Notes: generated by a model not told the origin, from the sequence alone. DNA of 64,000 nucleotides from Reyranella massiliensis 521 (GCF_000312425.1 NZ_HE997181.1:4282045-4346044); one strand, 5' to 3'. Positions 55,019-63,843 are shown, counted from the stretch's first letter. Program-made: numbers and translations.

Positions 55019-55570
55019 TTACTTCGTCTGGGGCGAGATCACGTAGCCGCGCGCGTCAAGACGATTGCCCTGGGCGTCGTAACGGAAGCCGAACTCGTCC
55101 TTGAAGGCGACGGGATGGGGGCCGGAGCCAATCTGTGAGGACGCGCCGATGTCTGCAGACGAGGTCATCGGCATCGAAGAACTCCGGGAGGGACTGACGC
55201 CTGCCGCGCCGGGCACGCCAGCGCCCACAGCTCCCCTCTGGTCGCCGGGCTGACGGACCCAATCGTTGCGGCCGAGCAGCGGCCGGCCGTACGGATCGAG
55301 CGGCTCGCCAGCAGCCGGTGCCGAGGTCTGCATCGGCATCGCCGTGGTCGCCGGCGGCATGGCAGCCATGTCGCCCGGAATGGTGGTCGTCGTGGTGGCC
55401 ATGCCGGCGCCAACGCCCGTCGCCGGGCCGGGTTGGTCGCCGGGCTGGCGAACCCAGTCGTTGCGGCCGAGCAGCGGGCGGCCGTAAGGATCCACGGGAT
55501 TTGCGGTCTGCGCATGAACCGCGCCGGCCGAAGCTATCAGCGCCATGGCAAGCAGCGTGCGGTGCATCAT
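55019..55570 (-). CDS. Secreted protein with two exact 20-residue repeats
   Basis: A 183-residue protein with a signal peptide (MMHRTLLAMALIASAGAVHA). The mature part is rich in Ala, Gly, Pro, Ser and Thr and contains DPYGRPLLGRNDWVRQPGDQ twice, at residues 27-46 and 92-111, with identical sequence. The C-terminal FGFRYDAQGNRLDARGYVISP looks like a shorter relative of the same motif (DxxGxxLxxRGxV). No family was recognised; a cell-wall or outer-membrane-associated role is only a guess. AGGAGG lies 7 bases before the ATG at 55570; a longer frame to 55636 was rejected. Confidence 0.8.
   Translation of the reverse strand: MMHRTLLAMALIASAGAVHAQTANPVDPYGRPLLGRNDWVRQPGDQPGPATGVGAGMATTTTTIPGDMAAMPPATTAMPMQTSAPAAGEPLDPYGRPLLGRNDWVRQPGDQRGAVGAGVPGAAGVSPSRSSSMPMTSSADIGASSQIGSGPHPVAFKDEFGFRYDAQGNRLDARGYVISPQTK
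55240..55297 (+). repeat. Direct repeat, copy 1 (inside the secreted repeat protein gene)
   Basis: A 58-base unit that differs at five positions from the unit at 55435-55492, 195 bases away. All differences are silent in the encoded repeat, which points to selection on the peptide after duplication. Confidence 0.85.
55435..55492 (+). repeat. Direct repeat, copy 2 (inside the secreted repeat protein gene)
   Basis: Partner of the unit at 55240-55297. It encodes the first of the two identical 20-residue repeats of the secreted protein. Confidence 0.85.
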
Positions 55571-55646
55571 GGATGGGCCTCCTGAAACTTGGATACCCCA
55601 GCAACGCACGCCGATGTTGCGGGGTTGCGCCCGCAAGCAACCTCGT

Positions 55647-56753
55647 TCAGCTCAATACGGCAATTTTCTTTCGTTCAATCAGGGCGAAATCGATCACCGC
55701 CCCCAGCCCGGGTCCGTTCGGGACATGCACCTGGCCGTCGCGTCCCACCACGATGTCCTGTTCCAGCCCATATTTTTGCGCCGCGTCGGGCAACAGCACC
55801 TCGAAGAATTCGGTGTTCCGGATCGACGCGATGACATGAAGGTTCGCCACATTGTTCAGCGAGTTGCCGCCGTGATGAACCTCGTAGTTCATGCGGAAGG
55901 CTTCGGCGAGATGTGCCGTCTTCACCAGAGTGGTGATGCCGCCTTTCACCGCCACATCGCCGCGCAGATAATCGGTCGCCTGCTGCATGATCCATGGCTG
56001 GTAGGAATCGAGGCCGGTGATCGGATATTCCGTCGCCAGAATCGGGATCGACAGTTTCTGCTTCAATTTCACGTAATTGTAGATGTCCTGATCCGCGAGC
56101 GGATCCTCGTACCAGTGAAACCCCAGCTCCTGCGCGGCGAGGCCGACGCGCACAGCCGCCGGATAGTCGTAGCTCCACGTCGAATCGAGCATGATCGTAT
56201 AGTCGCCGACGGCATTGCGTACGGCCTCGCAGACCTCGATGTCCTCCTTCCAGCGGGTCGGCGGATGGATCTTGTAGGCGGCCCAGCCATTCTCCTTGAA
56301 CTGCATGGCCTCCTCGGCATAAGCAGCGGGCGACGGCAGCACGGCGGAGCTGGCATAGGCCGGCACCGATTCGCGGTAGGTTCCGAGCAATCGGTGGATC
56401 GGCTGGCCCATCGCCTTGCCGACCAGATCCCATAGCGCTACGTCCACAGCGCCGATCGCCCGCACGCCGGCCGATCTTTGGCGTTTCCAGATCTCCTGGT
56501 TGAGGTGTTCGCGCCGCAAGGGGTCCTTGCCGATCAGCACCGGCTTCAGGTGGGTGATCAGTCCCTGCCCGTCCGTCGTCGCCGGATTCATGGCGGAACC
56601 GAGGAAGGCATGCCCCTCGATTCCCTCGTCGGTCATGAGGCGCAACAGGCCGAGCGCGCTCTTGCCGGAGAAGCGGCCGGTATGGGCACCATAGGTCGTG
56701 GGCGGAATGTCGTCCCAGGCGAATAGAGTGAGCGCTACATCGGTGATCTTCAT
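55647..56753 (-). CDS. Enolase-superfamily enzyme with a KxH motif
   Basis: A 368-residue member of the mandelate racemase/muconate lactonizing group. Metal ligands are D190 (IMLDSTWSY), E216 (WYEDPLAD) and E242 (LATEYPI). The second-strand motif is K161-I-H163 in place of the usual KxK, and the His base region reads EVHHGGNS (H293-H294). It therefore probably does acid-sugar or similar chemistry with a different base set from the gene at 37192. The start MKITDVALTLFAW at 56753 overlaps the esterase stop as ATGA, so the two enzymes are made together. Confidence 0.87.
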   Translation of the reverse strand: MKITDVALTLFAWDDIPPTTYGAHTGRFSGKSALGLLRLMTDEGIEGHAFLGSAMNPATTDGQGLITHLKPVLIGKDPLRREHLNQEIWKRQRSAGVRAIGAVDVALWDLVGKAMGQPIHRLLGTYRESVPAYASSAVLPSPAAYAEEAMQFKENGWAAYKIHPPTRWKEDIEVCEAVRNAVGDYTIMLDSTWSYDYPAAVRVGLAAQELGFHWYEDPLADQDIYNYVKLKQKLSIPILATEYPITGLDSYQPWIMQQATDYLRGDVAVKGGITTLVKTAHLAEAFRMNYEVHHGGNSLNNVANLHVIASIRNTEFFEVLLPDAAQKYGLEQDIVVGRDGQVHVPNGPGLGAVIDFALIERKKIAVLS

Positions 56754-58288
56754 CGCTTGCTCTCCCAAACCCGTCGCTCTGCCGCGAAGGGGTCGATATC
56801 GAGGTGGCAGACTGTGTCGAAAATCATCGTGGTGCGCATGCTCGCGGAATAAGCCGGCCATGTCGGCAGGCCACTGTGACCAGGATCGCCGTTGCGCGCG
56901 AAGGCGATCCAGGCGCGACCCATCGTTTCGGCGAGAGGCAGACGCGCCGGATCGCTGCCGGTCAACTCCGCCGTCTCGAGATTGCCGAAGACGAAGGGAA
57001 TTTCGAGCGTGTGACAGGAACGCAGCCGGCCGTTCAGCACCGGCGTCTCCCAGGCGAAGAGGTAGACGAACACCGGCGCACCGCCCTGGGCGAGCTTGCG
57101 CTCGGCCATCAACAACGACGGCGCGCGAATCCCCTGGTCGGAAACGATGGCGATGGCGATTTCGTCCGGCCGCAGCCGCGGCTGAGCCTTGCGATAGATG
57201 TCGACGATTTCGGCCGCCCGCGCGCCGAGATAGGGCGTCAGCGCTTCGGGCAGGTTGCCGAAGGTCGCTTCGGTGATCCAGGGCATGTGGCCCAGGAACA
57301 ACGTCATCTCGTCCTTGTTGCTGCCGATCATCAACGGCACGTGCGCCGAGGCGAGCGGCGCATGCGGCGCGAAGGGTCCACCCGGAAAGAGACGGCCGTC
57401 GATTACCGGATTGAAGCCAAGCCGCCGGCGGTCAGCGAAGGCCGCGCGGCTGACGCCCGCCAGCACCTTGACCTGCGCCTCGAGGAGCTTCGCCACGGGC
57501 ATGTTCCTCAGCTCGCCCGCGTGTGCGATATCGAGACCGAGATGGTCGAGCATCTGCCGGGCCGTCTTCGTGCCGTCGTCACGGTCAGCCATCTGCACGG
57601 CCGGCCCGCTCTGGACGATCGCCTTGTGGAAGAGCCCTTTGGCCGATGGCATGGCCATCAGCACGCTCACCTTCGCGCCCCCACCCGATTCGCCGAAGAT
57701 GGTGACGTTGCGCGGATCGCCGCCAAACCGGGCGATATTGTCCCGCACCCACTCCAGGGCCGCCACGATGTCGAGTACGCCGGCAAGGCCGCCACCGGCG
57801 AAGTCGTCGCCGGCAATATCCTCGAGGTGGAGATAGCCCAAAGCTCCCAAGCGGTGGTTGAACGAAACCACGACGACATCGTCGAGGCGGCAGAGATTGG
57901 CACCGTCGGACCAGGGCGAGGAGCCGGATCCGGTGATGAAGGCACCGCCATGGCACCAGAACAGGACAGGCCGGTGGGAACCCCGCCGTCCCGATGTCCA
58001 GACATTGAGATAGAGGCAATCCTCGTCGAGCTTCTGGCGGCCCGCGAGCGTGAAGATCCGCAGCAGGTCGTCCGGCAGGGCGAACACGTTGAGGCTCTGC
58101 ACCGCCATGTTGCCGTAGGCCTGGGCATCGCGTACGCCGGCCCAGGGCTCGGGCTTCTCGGGTGGCCGGAAGCGTCGGTCGGCGAGCGGTGGCGCGGCGT
58201 AGGGAATTCCCTTGAAGATGTCGACACCACGTTCGGCGGTGCCGCGAACGCGACCGGCCGTTGTCTCAATGATGATTTCAGCGCTCAT
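56750..58288 (-). CDS. Type B carboxylesterase/lipase
   Basis: A 512-residue alpha/beta hydrolase with the type B features GRVRG, EDCLYLNVW, the oxyanion motif CHGGAF and the nucleophile S201 in FGESGGG. Acid and base residues should lie in the SNKDEMTLF and RSCHTLEIPF regions. No signal peptide is seen, so it is cytoplasmic. It is the first gene of a two-gene unit with the KxH enolase-superfamily enzyme, which suggests hydrolysis of an ester whose acid is then processed by the second enzyme. The substrate is unknown. Confidence 0.92.
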   Translation of the reverse strand: MSAEIIIETTAGRVRGTAERGVDIFKGIPYAAPPLADRRFRPPEKPEPWAGVRDAQAYGNMAVQSLNVFALPDDLLRIFTLAGRQKLDEDCLYLNVWTSGRRGSHRPVLFWCHGGAFITGSGSSPWSDGANLCRLDDVVVVSFNHRLGALGYLHLEDIAGDDFAGGGLAGVLDIVAALEWVRDNIARFGGDPRNVTIFGESGGGAKVSVLMAMPSAKGLFHKAIVQSGPAVQMADRDDGTKTARQMLDHLGLDIAHAGELRNMPVAKLLEAQVKVLAGVSRAAFADRRRLGFNPVIDGRLFPGGPFAPHAPLASAHVPLMIGSNKDEMTLFLGHMPWITEATFGNLPEALTPYLGARAAEIVDIYRKAQPRLRPDEIAIAIVSDQGIRAPSLLMAERKLAQGGAPVFVYLFAWETPVLNGRLRSCHTLEIPFVFGNLETAELTGSDPARLPLAETMGRAWIAFARNGDPGHSGLPTWPAYSASMRTTMIFDTVCHLDIDPFAAERRVWESKR

Positions 58289-58297
58289 GGCCGCAGT

Positions 58298-58678
58298 CTA
58301 GCGCGAGGAACGGGCGCGTGGCGCGGTCTCATCGCCGACAAGTGCCGCGAGCTTCTTGGGTGCGGTCAGCCGATAGCTGTGCCGTACCACCTCTGCCACC
58401 TCGTCCCAATCGCGCTTGCGGTCGAGCCGCATGCCGATCCAGCCCTTGTGCCCAACATAGGGTGGAACAAAGAAAGTCTCGGGATCGGCGCCGACCAGGG
58501 TCGCCTGGCTACCAGGCGCCGCCTTGCACCAGATCGAAATGCGGCCGTCACCCCGTTTTTCCATAGCGAAAATCTTGTCCCGCACACGAAACGTCGGATC
58601 GCCCCAAGCCTCCTTCTCGACGACCTCGGGCAAGGCAAGACAAATGGATCGCAGGCGGGCTGTCAGCTGAGAGGACAT
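58298..58678 (-). CDS. MmcQ/YjbR family protein (DUF419)
   Basis: A 126-residue protein with the MmcQ-type fold: RLRSICLALPEVVEKEAWGDPTFRVRDKIFAM, then ISIWCKAAPGSQATLV and PPYVGHKGWIGMRLDRKRDWDEVAEVVRHSYRLTAPKK. The family has a CyaY-like fold and is thought to bind DNA in some members, but no activity is established. The start MSSQLTARLRS at 58678 was chosen over a long N-terminal extension. It lies 9 bases upstream of the esterase gene. Confidence 0.9.
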   Translation of the reverse strand: MSSQLTARLRSICLALPEVVEKEAWGDPTFRVRDKIFAMEKRGDGRISIWCKAAPGSQATLVGADPETFFVPPYVGHKGWIGMRLDRKRDWDEVAEVVRHSYRLTAPKKLAALVGDETAPRARSSR

Positions 58679-58724
58679 GCGGTCGAGCCTATCATCCGGC
58701 AGCGGTTGACCATAGACTGGCGCC

Positions 58725-59450
58725 ATGTCCGACAAAGCCCGAAACGAACTCGCCCCGACCGGCGTCCTGCGCGCCGGCATCAACCTCTCCAACTTCCTGC
58801 TGGTCACGGGCCGCACGGAAAAATCCGAGCCGGTCGGCGTCGCGCCTGACATGGCGCGCGCGATCGCCGACAAGCTCGGCGTCCCTGTGACCTACGTTCT
58901 CTTCAAGTCGCCCGGCGAACTTGCCGACCAGGCCGGCAAGAACGTGTGGGACATCGGCCTGATCGGCGCCGAACCGCAGCGCGCCGAGAGGATCAGCTTT
59001 ACCGCCGCCTATGTCGAGATCGAAGCGACCTACATGGTGCCGGCGGGATCGCCGATCGCCTCCATCGCCGACGTCGACAAGAAAGGTGTGCGTATCGCCG
59101 TGTCGGCGCGCTCGGCCTACGATCTCTGGCTCGAGAACAATATCCGCAACGCCACCCTGGTCCGCGTGAGCGGCCTCGACGCGGCCTATCAGACATTCAT
59201 GAATGATAAGCTGGACGTCCTGGCAGGTTTGCGGCCTGGCCTCCTCAAGGACGTCGAGAAGGCGCCGGGCCTCAAGATCCTCGACGGCAAGTTCACGGCG
59301 GTGCAGCAGGCCGTCGGCACAGCGAAGCCGAACGCAGCAGGTGCCGCCTTCCTTGCAGAGTTCGTCGAGACGGCGAAGAAGTCCGGCCTGGTCGCGAGCC
59401 TGATCGAGCGACACAAGGTCAAGGGCCTCTCGGTAGCCCCGCCCGCCTGA
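58725..59450 (+). CDS. Family 3 binding-protein-like protein without a signal peptide
   Basis: A 241-residue protein with the type II periplasmic binding-protein fold of family 3: GVAPDMARAIADKLGVPVTYV, WDIGLIGAEPQRAERISFTAAYVEIEATYMV and IAVSARSAYDLWLE. The N-terminus MSDKARNELAPTGVLRAGINLS has no hydrophobic signal, so the protein should remain in the cytoplasm. A cytoplasmic solute-binding role, perhaps a sensor or a buffer, is possible. An upstream signal codon set was not found in frame. It is followed after 17 bases by a membrane protein. Confidence 0.82.
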   Translation: MSDKARNELAPTGVLRAGINLSNFLLVTGRTEKSEPVGVAPDMARAIADKLGVPVTYVLFKSPGELADQAGKNVWDIGLIGAEPQRAERISFTAAYVEIEATYMVPAGSPIASIADVDKKGVRIAVSARSAYDLWLENNIRNATLVRVSGLDAAYQTFMNDKLDVLAGLRPGLLKDVEKAPGLKILDGKFTAVQQAVGTAKPNAAGAAFLAEFVETAKKSGLVASLIERHKVKGLSVAPPA

Positions 59451-59467
59451 GGAGCCCCGGCCTTCCC

Positions 59468-60160
59468 ATGGACCTCAACGTCAAGGCGCTCTACCTGGTC
59501 GGCGGCATCGTCATGACCTGTGGCGCCGGGGCGGCCCTTCTCACCTGGTACCATCACCGCGACGCGCCGGGATTGCGAGCCTGGGCAGCCGCACTCCTGT
59601 TGAGCAGCTTCGGCGCGCTGGTCCTTCGCTTTCCCGACGCGGCGTCCTCGGCCTGGATCGTGCTGGCCGCCAACGCCGTGATCGTCGCGGGCTTCGCCAT
59701 ACTGTGGGTCGGCGTTCGTCAATTCAACGAAGACAGCCTTAGCGTTCGCCGCTCCCTGCTTCTCGTTGCAGCGGTCGTTGTCGCCTATCTCGCGATCTGT
59801 GGCATTGCCCAATCGGTCGATGCCGGCCGCAATGCCGCGTCGATGCCCTTCTCCCTGTTTCTCGGCCTGCTCTCCAGTGGCGCAGCCTATGAAGTCTGGC
59901 AGGGCCGACACCGTGATAGCCTCACGACCCGCCTCCCGACGGCTTTGGCCCTGGCCGGACTTGGCCTAGCACGTCTCGTTCGCGCCGCAACGCTTGCCCT
60001 GCAGTCAGCAGAATGGCTGCCCCCGGGCCAGGTGGCCGAGTTCCATCCCTATACGCTCTACGCCACCATCGTGTTCGTGCTGGCGACCACGTACGGGCTT
60101 GTCCTGATGGCCAACGAAAGCGCCGTCCGGCGCGACGCCGAGCTCTTCGCCGACCGCTAG
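59468..60160 (+). CDS. Seven-helix membrane protein resembling a GGDEF-protein sensor module
   Basis: A 230-residue protein with about seven hydrophobic segments (starting VKALYLVGGIVMTCGAGAALLTWYHH). The layout and the QFNED and LMANE motifs resemble membrane sensor modules at the front of diguanylate cyclases. The product stops just after LMANESAVRRDAELF, where the coiled coil and GGDEF domain should begin. It is either a truncated receptor or a stand-alone sensor. Its stop overlaps the end of the convergent ABC ATPase by four bases. Confidence 0.75.
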   Translation: MDLNVKALYLVGGIVMTCGAGAALLTWYHHRDAPGLRAWAAALLLSSFGALVLRFPDAASSAWIVLAANAVIVAGFAILWVGVRQFNEDSLSVRRSLLLVAAVVVAYLAICGIAQSVDAGRNAASMPFSLFLGLLSSGAAYEVWQGRHRDSLTTRLPTALALAGLGLARLVRAATLALQSAEWLPPGQVAEFHPYTLYATIVFVLATTYGLVLMANESAVRRDAELFADR

Positions 60161-60900
60161 AGTTCGCTGCCGACGAACTGGCGGAACTCTGCCGTCCGGG
60201 GATTGGCAAACAGCTCCGCCGTTGGACCGATCTCCCACACTTTGCCTTGGTGCATGAAGACAACCAGGTCGGCGACCCGGCGCGCGAAGCCCATTTCGTG
60301 GGTCACCGTGATCATGGTCATACCGCGCTGCGCCAGGTCCTCCATCACGCCCAGCACCTCGGCGGTCAGTTCCGGATCGAGCGCCGAGGTAACTTCGTCG
60401 AACAGCATGACCTGCGGCTGCAGAGCCAGCGACCGCGCGATCGCCACGCGCTGCTGCTGGCCGCCGGAAAGCTGTTCGGGATAGGCGCCGAGCTTGTCGG
60501 TGAGGCCGACGAGGCCCAGCACCTCGGCCGCCCGCTTTCTGGCGTCGTCGCGAGACTGCTTCTTCACCAAGGTGAGCGCCAGGGTGATGTTCCGCTCGAC
60601 TGTCAGGTGCGGAAAGAGATTGTAGCTCTGGAACACCATGCCGACGTCGCGCCGGAGCTGGGCGCGCGCGGCGCTGCCGGGGCGGCCGACTGAATGGCCG
60701 CAGACCTCGATGCTGCCACCCTGGATGGTTTCGAGGCCGGCCACGCAGCGCAGCAGGGTGCTCTTGCCTGAGCCGCTGCGGCCCACGATCGCCACCGTCT
60801 GGCCGCGCGTGACCTCGAAACCCACGCCATCGAGCACGCGCAGGGGGCCGAACTCCTTGATGACGTCACGGACGCGGACGACTGCCTCACCTTCCGGCAT
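60157..60900 (-). CDS. Polar amino acid-type ABC importer ATPase (GlnQ/HisP-like)
   Basis: A 247-residue ATPase with Walker A GRSGSGKST, Q-loop FQSYNLFPHLTV, signature LSGGQQQRVAIARSL, Walker B VMLFDEVTSALDPEL and H-loop TVTHEMGFAR. The start at 60900 overlaps the end of the upstream permease by 14 bases; a longer frame to 60987 was rejected. It closes an operon made of two binding proteins, two permeases and one ATPase. Confidence 0.94.
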   Translation of the reverse strand: MPEGEAVVRVRDVIKEFGPLRVLDGVGFEVTRGQTVAIVGRSGSGKSTLLRCVAGLETIQGGSIEVCGHSVGRPGSAARAQLRRDVGMVFQSYNLFPHLTVERNITLALTLVKKQSRDDARKRAAEVLGLVGLTDKLGAYPEQLSGGQQQRVAIARSLALQPQVMLFDEVTSALDPELTAEVLGVMEDLAQRGMTMITVTHEMGFARRVADLVVFMHQGKVWEIGPTAELFANPRTAEFRQFVGSEL

Positions 60901-61534
60901 TGGCCTTCCTCTCGAGATGGCGGCTCGCCACCGACAGCGGGTAGCAAATGGCAAAGTAAATGGCGCCGACCACGGCGAAGATCGCAAACGGCTCGAAGGT
61001 CGAGTTGTTGACGATCTGGCCGGCGCGCGCGAGTTCGACGAAGCCGATCACCGAGGCGAGCGACGTGTTCTTCACGATCTGGACCATGAAGCCCACGGTC
61101 GGCGGCGTGGCGATGCGCACGGCCTGCGGCAGGATCACATAGGCATATTGCTGGACGGAGTTGAGGCCCAGACAGTCGGACGCCTCCCATTGTGTCTTGG
61201 GTACTGCCTCGATGCAGCCACGCCAGATTTCGCCGAGGAAGGCCGCGGCGTAGATCGTGAAAGAGACGCCGGCAGCGACCAGCGGATCGAGCTTGTAGCC
61301 CAGGATGCCCAGGCCGAAATAAGAGAGGAACAGAACGATCAGGAGCGGCGTGCCCTGCACGACCTGGATATAGACGCTGGCCAGGCCGCGCAGCAGCTTC
61401 GACCGCGAGACGCGCATCAGGGCGAGCGGCAGGCCGACCAAGGCTCCACCAGCGAACGCGATCAGCGACAGCAGTATGGTCCAGCGTGCCGCCTCGATGA
61501 GGTAGAGGATGTGGGTGGCGCTGAGCTGGATCAC
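60887..61534 (-). CDS. Polar amino acid-type ABC permease (second subunit)
   Basis: A 215-residue permease of the HisM/GlnP type, with the EAA loop TQWEASDCLGLNSVQQYAYVILPQAVRIATPP. The start is GTG at 61534, four bases overlapping the upstream stop; a longer open frame to 61588 was rejected. It forms a heterodimer with the permease encoded just upstream. Confidence 0.92.
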   Translation of the reverse strand: MIQLSATHILYLIEAARWTILLSLIAFAGGALVGLPLALMRVSRSKLLRGLASVYIQVVQGTPLLIVLFLSYFGLGILGYKLDPLVAAGVSFTIYAAAFLGEIWRGCIEAVPKTQWEASDCLGLNSVQQYAYVILPQAVRIATPPTVGFMVQIVKNTSLASVIGFVELARAGQIVNNSTFEPFAIFAVVGAIYFAICYPLSVASRHLERKANAGR

Positions 61535-62214
61535 AGCGGCGTCCCGAGCTTGCGCCGGCGCTCGAACAGCACCAGGCCGATGCCCCACAAAGCGAAGCGA
61601 TAAAGCGCCGAAAGGGCGAGATAGACCACCGCCACGATCACATAGACCTCGAAGCTGCGGTAAGTGTCGGATTGCACGAGGTTGGCGGTCGCCGTCAGCT
61701 CTTCGGCCGAGATCTGCGAGGTGATCGAGGAAGCCAGCATCAGCAGCACGAACTGGCTCGACAGCGCCGGATAGACGCGCTCCATCGCCGGCAGCAGCAC
61801 GACATGCAGGATGGTCTGCAGCCGGGTCAGGCCGAGACAGTCAGCGGCTTCGAGCTGCGTGCGCTGGATCGACTGGATGCCCGCCCGCATGATCTCGGTC
61901 GTGTAGGCGCCCATGTTCACGGTCAGCGCCACGATGGCCGAGACCTCGGCGCTGAGCTTCAGTCCGAGGCTGGAGAGGCCGAAATAGACGATGAAGATCT
62001 GAATCAGCAGCGGCGTGTTGCGGATCGCCTCGACATAGACGCCGACGATCCGGCGCAACACCGGCCCGCCATAGACGCGGGCCAGGGCGCAGACCGTCCC
62101 CACCAGGAAGCCGAGCGCAATCGCCGCCACGGTGAGCTGGATCGTCAACCAGGCGCCGGCCACGAAATCGGGCCAGCGCTCGGCCAGGAACTCGAAATCG
62201 AACTTATACGACAT
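61531..62214 (-). CDS. Polar amino acid-type ABC permease (first subunit)
   Basis: A 227-residue permease with five to six membrane segments and the EAA loop QLEAADCLGLTRLQTILHVVLLPAMERVYPALSSQ. It lies 19 bases after the second binding-protein gene and overlaps the next permease by four bases. Family members move amino acids such as glutamate, arginine or cystine. Confidence 0.93.
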   Translation of the reverse strand: MSYKFDFEFLAERWPDFVAGAWLTIQLTVAAIALGFLVGTVCALARVYGGPVLRRIVGVYVEAIRNTPLLIQIFIVYFGLSSLGLKLSAEVSAIVALTVNMGAYTTEIMRAGIQSIQRTQLEAADCLGLTRLQTILHVVLLPAMERVYPALSSQFVLLMLASSITSQISAEELTATANLVQSDTYRSFEVYVIVAVVYLALSALYRFALWGIGLVLFERRRKLGTPL

Positions 62215-62233
62215 GGCTCAGCCGCATCAGCGG

Positions 62234-63037
62234 TCAGCCACCGGCCTTGAGGAGCATCGCCGGGTCGATGTCGATCCCGTGATATGTCTTGTAGATGGCC
62301 ACCAGCTTGCCGTTCTGCAGGTTGGTTCGCACCCAGTTGTTCACCCAGTCGAGCAGCCGCGGCTCGCCCTTGCGCATGCCGATGGCGAGATAGTTGGTCT
62401 GCATGGTGATCTTGGGTTCGAGCGTGCGCGCCGGGTTCTTCTTGCTGATGGCCGGCAACAGCGAGCGCGCCGTCGCGAGAACGTCGACCTGCCCTGAGGC
62501 GAAGGCCAACGCCATGGTGGCGTCGTCCTCGTAGCGCACCAGTTGCGCACCCTTGGCCTGCCGCGTCAGGTCGGTGTCCTGCGTCGTGCCGCGGACGACC
62601 GCGACTTTCTTGCCGTCGAGATCGGACATCTGCTTGATCGCGTCCGACTTCATGCCGGCCACGACCGAGGGATGGTCGGCATAGGGGACCGAGAAGTCGA
62701 CCACCTTGGCGCGCTCCGGCGTGATCGACAGGGTCGAGACCACGAGGTCGGCCTTGTTGGTCTGCAGAAACGGGATGCGCGTCGGTCCCGTCGTGGTCAC
62801 GATTTCGAGTTCGACGCCGAGATCCTTGGCCAGCAACCGCGCCAGGTCGACGTCGGATCCCGTCGGCTGCATTTTGTCGTCGGCCATGCCAAAGGGCGGG
62901 ATCGCAAGGTCGATCGCGATCCGCACCTTGCCCGCCTTCTTGATGTCGTCGAGCGTATCGGCTTGCGCCGGCAGGGCGAACAGGACCGCCGCAAAGACTG
63001 CGCCCAGGAGCGAGCGCAGCACCGTTCCGGTCTTCAT
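62234..63037 (-). CDS. Amino-acid-type periplasmic binding protein (second of a tandem pair)
   Basis: A 267-residue family 3 binding protein with a signal peptide ending PAQA before DTLDDIKKAG. VRIAIDLAIPPFGMADDKMQPTGSDVDLARLLAKDLGVELEIV is the ligand-lobe segment, and ADLVVSTLSITPERAKVVDFSVPY is the hinge region. Its sequence is very close to the next upstream gene, so the two arose by tandem duplication. It is encoded between its paralogue and the permease. Confidence 0.93.
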   Translation of the reverse strand: MKTGTVLRSLLGAVFAAVLFALPAQADTLDDIKKAGKVRIAIDLAIPPFGMADDKMQPTGSDVDLARLLAKDLGVELEIVTTTGPTRIPFLQTNKADLVVSTLSITPERAKVVDFSVPYADHPSVVAGMKSDAIKQMSDLDGKKVAVVRGTTQDTDLTRQAKGAQLVRYEDDATMALAFASGQVDVLATARSLLPAISKKNPARTLEPKITMQTNYLAIGMRKGEPRLLDWVNNWVRTNLQNGKLVAIYKTYHGIDIDPAMLLKAGG

Positions 63038-63051
63038 GGCTGCCCCCGCGG

Positions 63052-63843
63052 CTACTGCTTCAGGATGACGTCAGGCAGGCCGTTGCCGTGGTACTTCTTG
63101 TAGATCGCGTCCAGCTTGCCGTTCTTGAGGTTGGTCTCGATCCACTTGTTCACTTCTTCGAGCAGCCGCTTCTCGTCCTTCTTGACGCCGACGGCGAGCT
63201 TGAAGGTGTCGAGCACGAACTTCACCTCGACCTGACGGGCCGGGTTCTTCTTGTCGATCGGCGCGACCAGCAGCTCGGCTGTCGAGAAGATATCGACCTG
63301 GCCCGAAAGGAAGGCCTGTGCCTCGGTCGCATCGTCCTCGTAGCGCACCAGCTTCATGCCCTTGGGCCCTTCCTTGGTGAGCTGCGTGTCGTGGGTGGTG
63401 CCGCGCACGGTCCCGACGGTCTTGCCGTCGAGATCGGCCATGCTCTTCACGTTCACGTTCTTGGGCGCGGCGATGACCGTGCGCAACACGGCATAGCCCT
63501 TCGAGAAGTCGATGACCTTGGCGCGCTCCGGCGTGATCGAGAGCGTCGAGATCACGAGGTCGGCCTTGCCGGTCTGCAGCGACGGAATGCGCGAGGCGCC
63601 GGTGGTCGGCACATGCTCGAACTCCAGTCCCCAATCCTTGGCCAGCAGCTTCGCCGTCTCGATGTCGGAGCCGGTCGGCTGCATCTTGTCGTCGGTCATG
63701 CCATAGGGTGGCACGCCGAGATCGACGGCGATGCGGATCTTCTTGGCTTTGCGAATATCGTCAAGCGCATCGGCATGCGCCGCCGTGTTCATCCCCATCA
63801 CTGCCACCGCAGCAAGCGCCACGGCCACCAACATTCTCTTCAT
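63052..63843 (-). CDS. Amino-acid-type periplasmic binding protein (first of a tandem pair)
   Basis: A 263-residue family 3 binding protein with a signal peptide ending HADA or nearby. The pocket segment VRIAVDLGVPPYGMTDDKMQPTGSDIETAKLLAKDWGLEFEHV is nearly that of its paralogue, while the C-terminal halves differ more. The first lobes match closely, including GRGTT-type and YEDDAT segments. Two binding proteins for one importer usually widen the ligand range. CGGAGGAAG lies before the ATG. Confidence 0.93.
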   Translation of the reverse strand: MKRMLVAVALAAVAVMGMNTAAHADALDDIRKAKKIRIAVDLGVPPYGMTDDKMQPTGSDIETAKLLAKDWGLEFEHVPTTGASRIPSLQTGKADLVISTLSITPERAKVIDFSKGYAVLRTVIAAPKNVNVKSMADLDGKTVGTVRGTTHDTQLTKEGPKGMKLVRYEDDATEAQAFLSGQVDIFSTAELLVAPIDKKNPARQVEVKFVLDTFKLAVGVKKDEKRLLEEVNKWIETNLKNGKLDAIYKKYHGNGLPDVILKQ

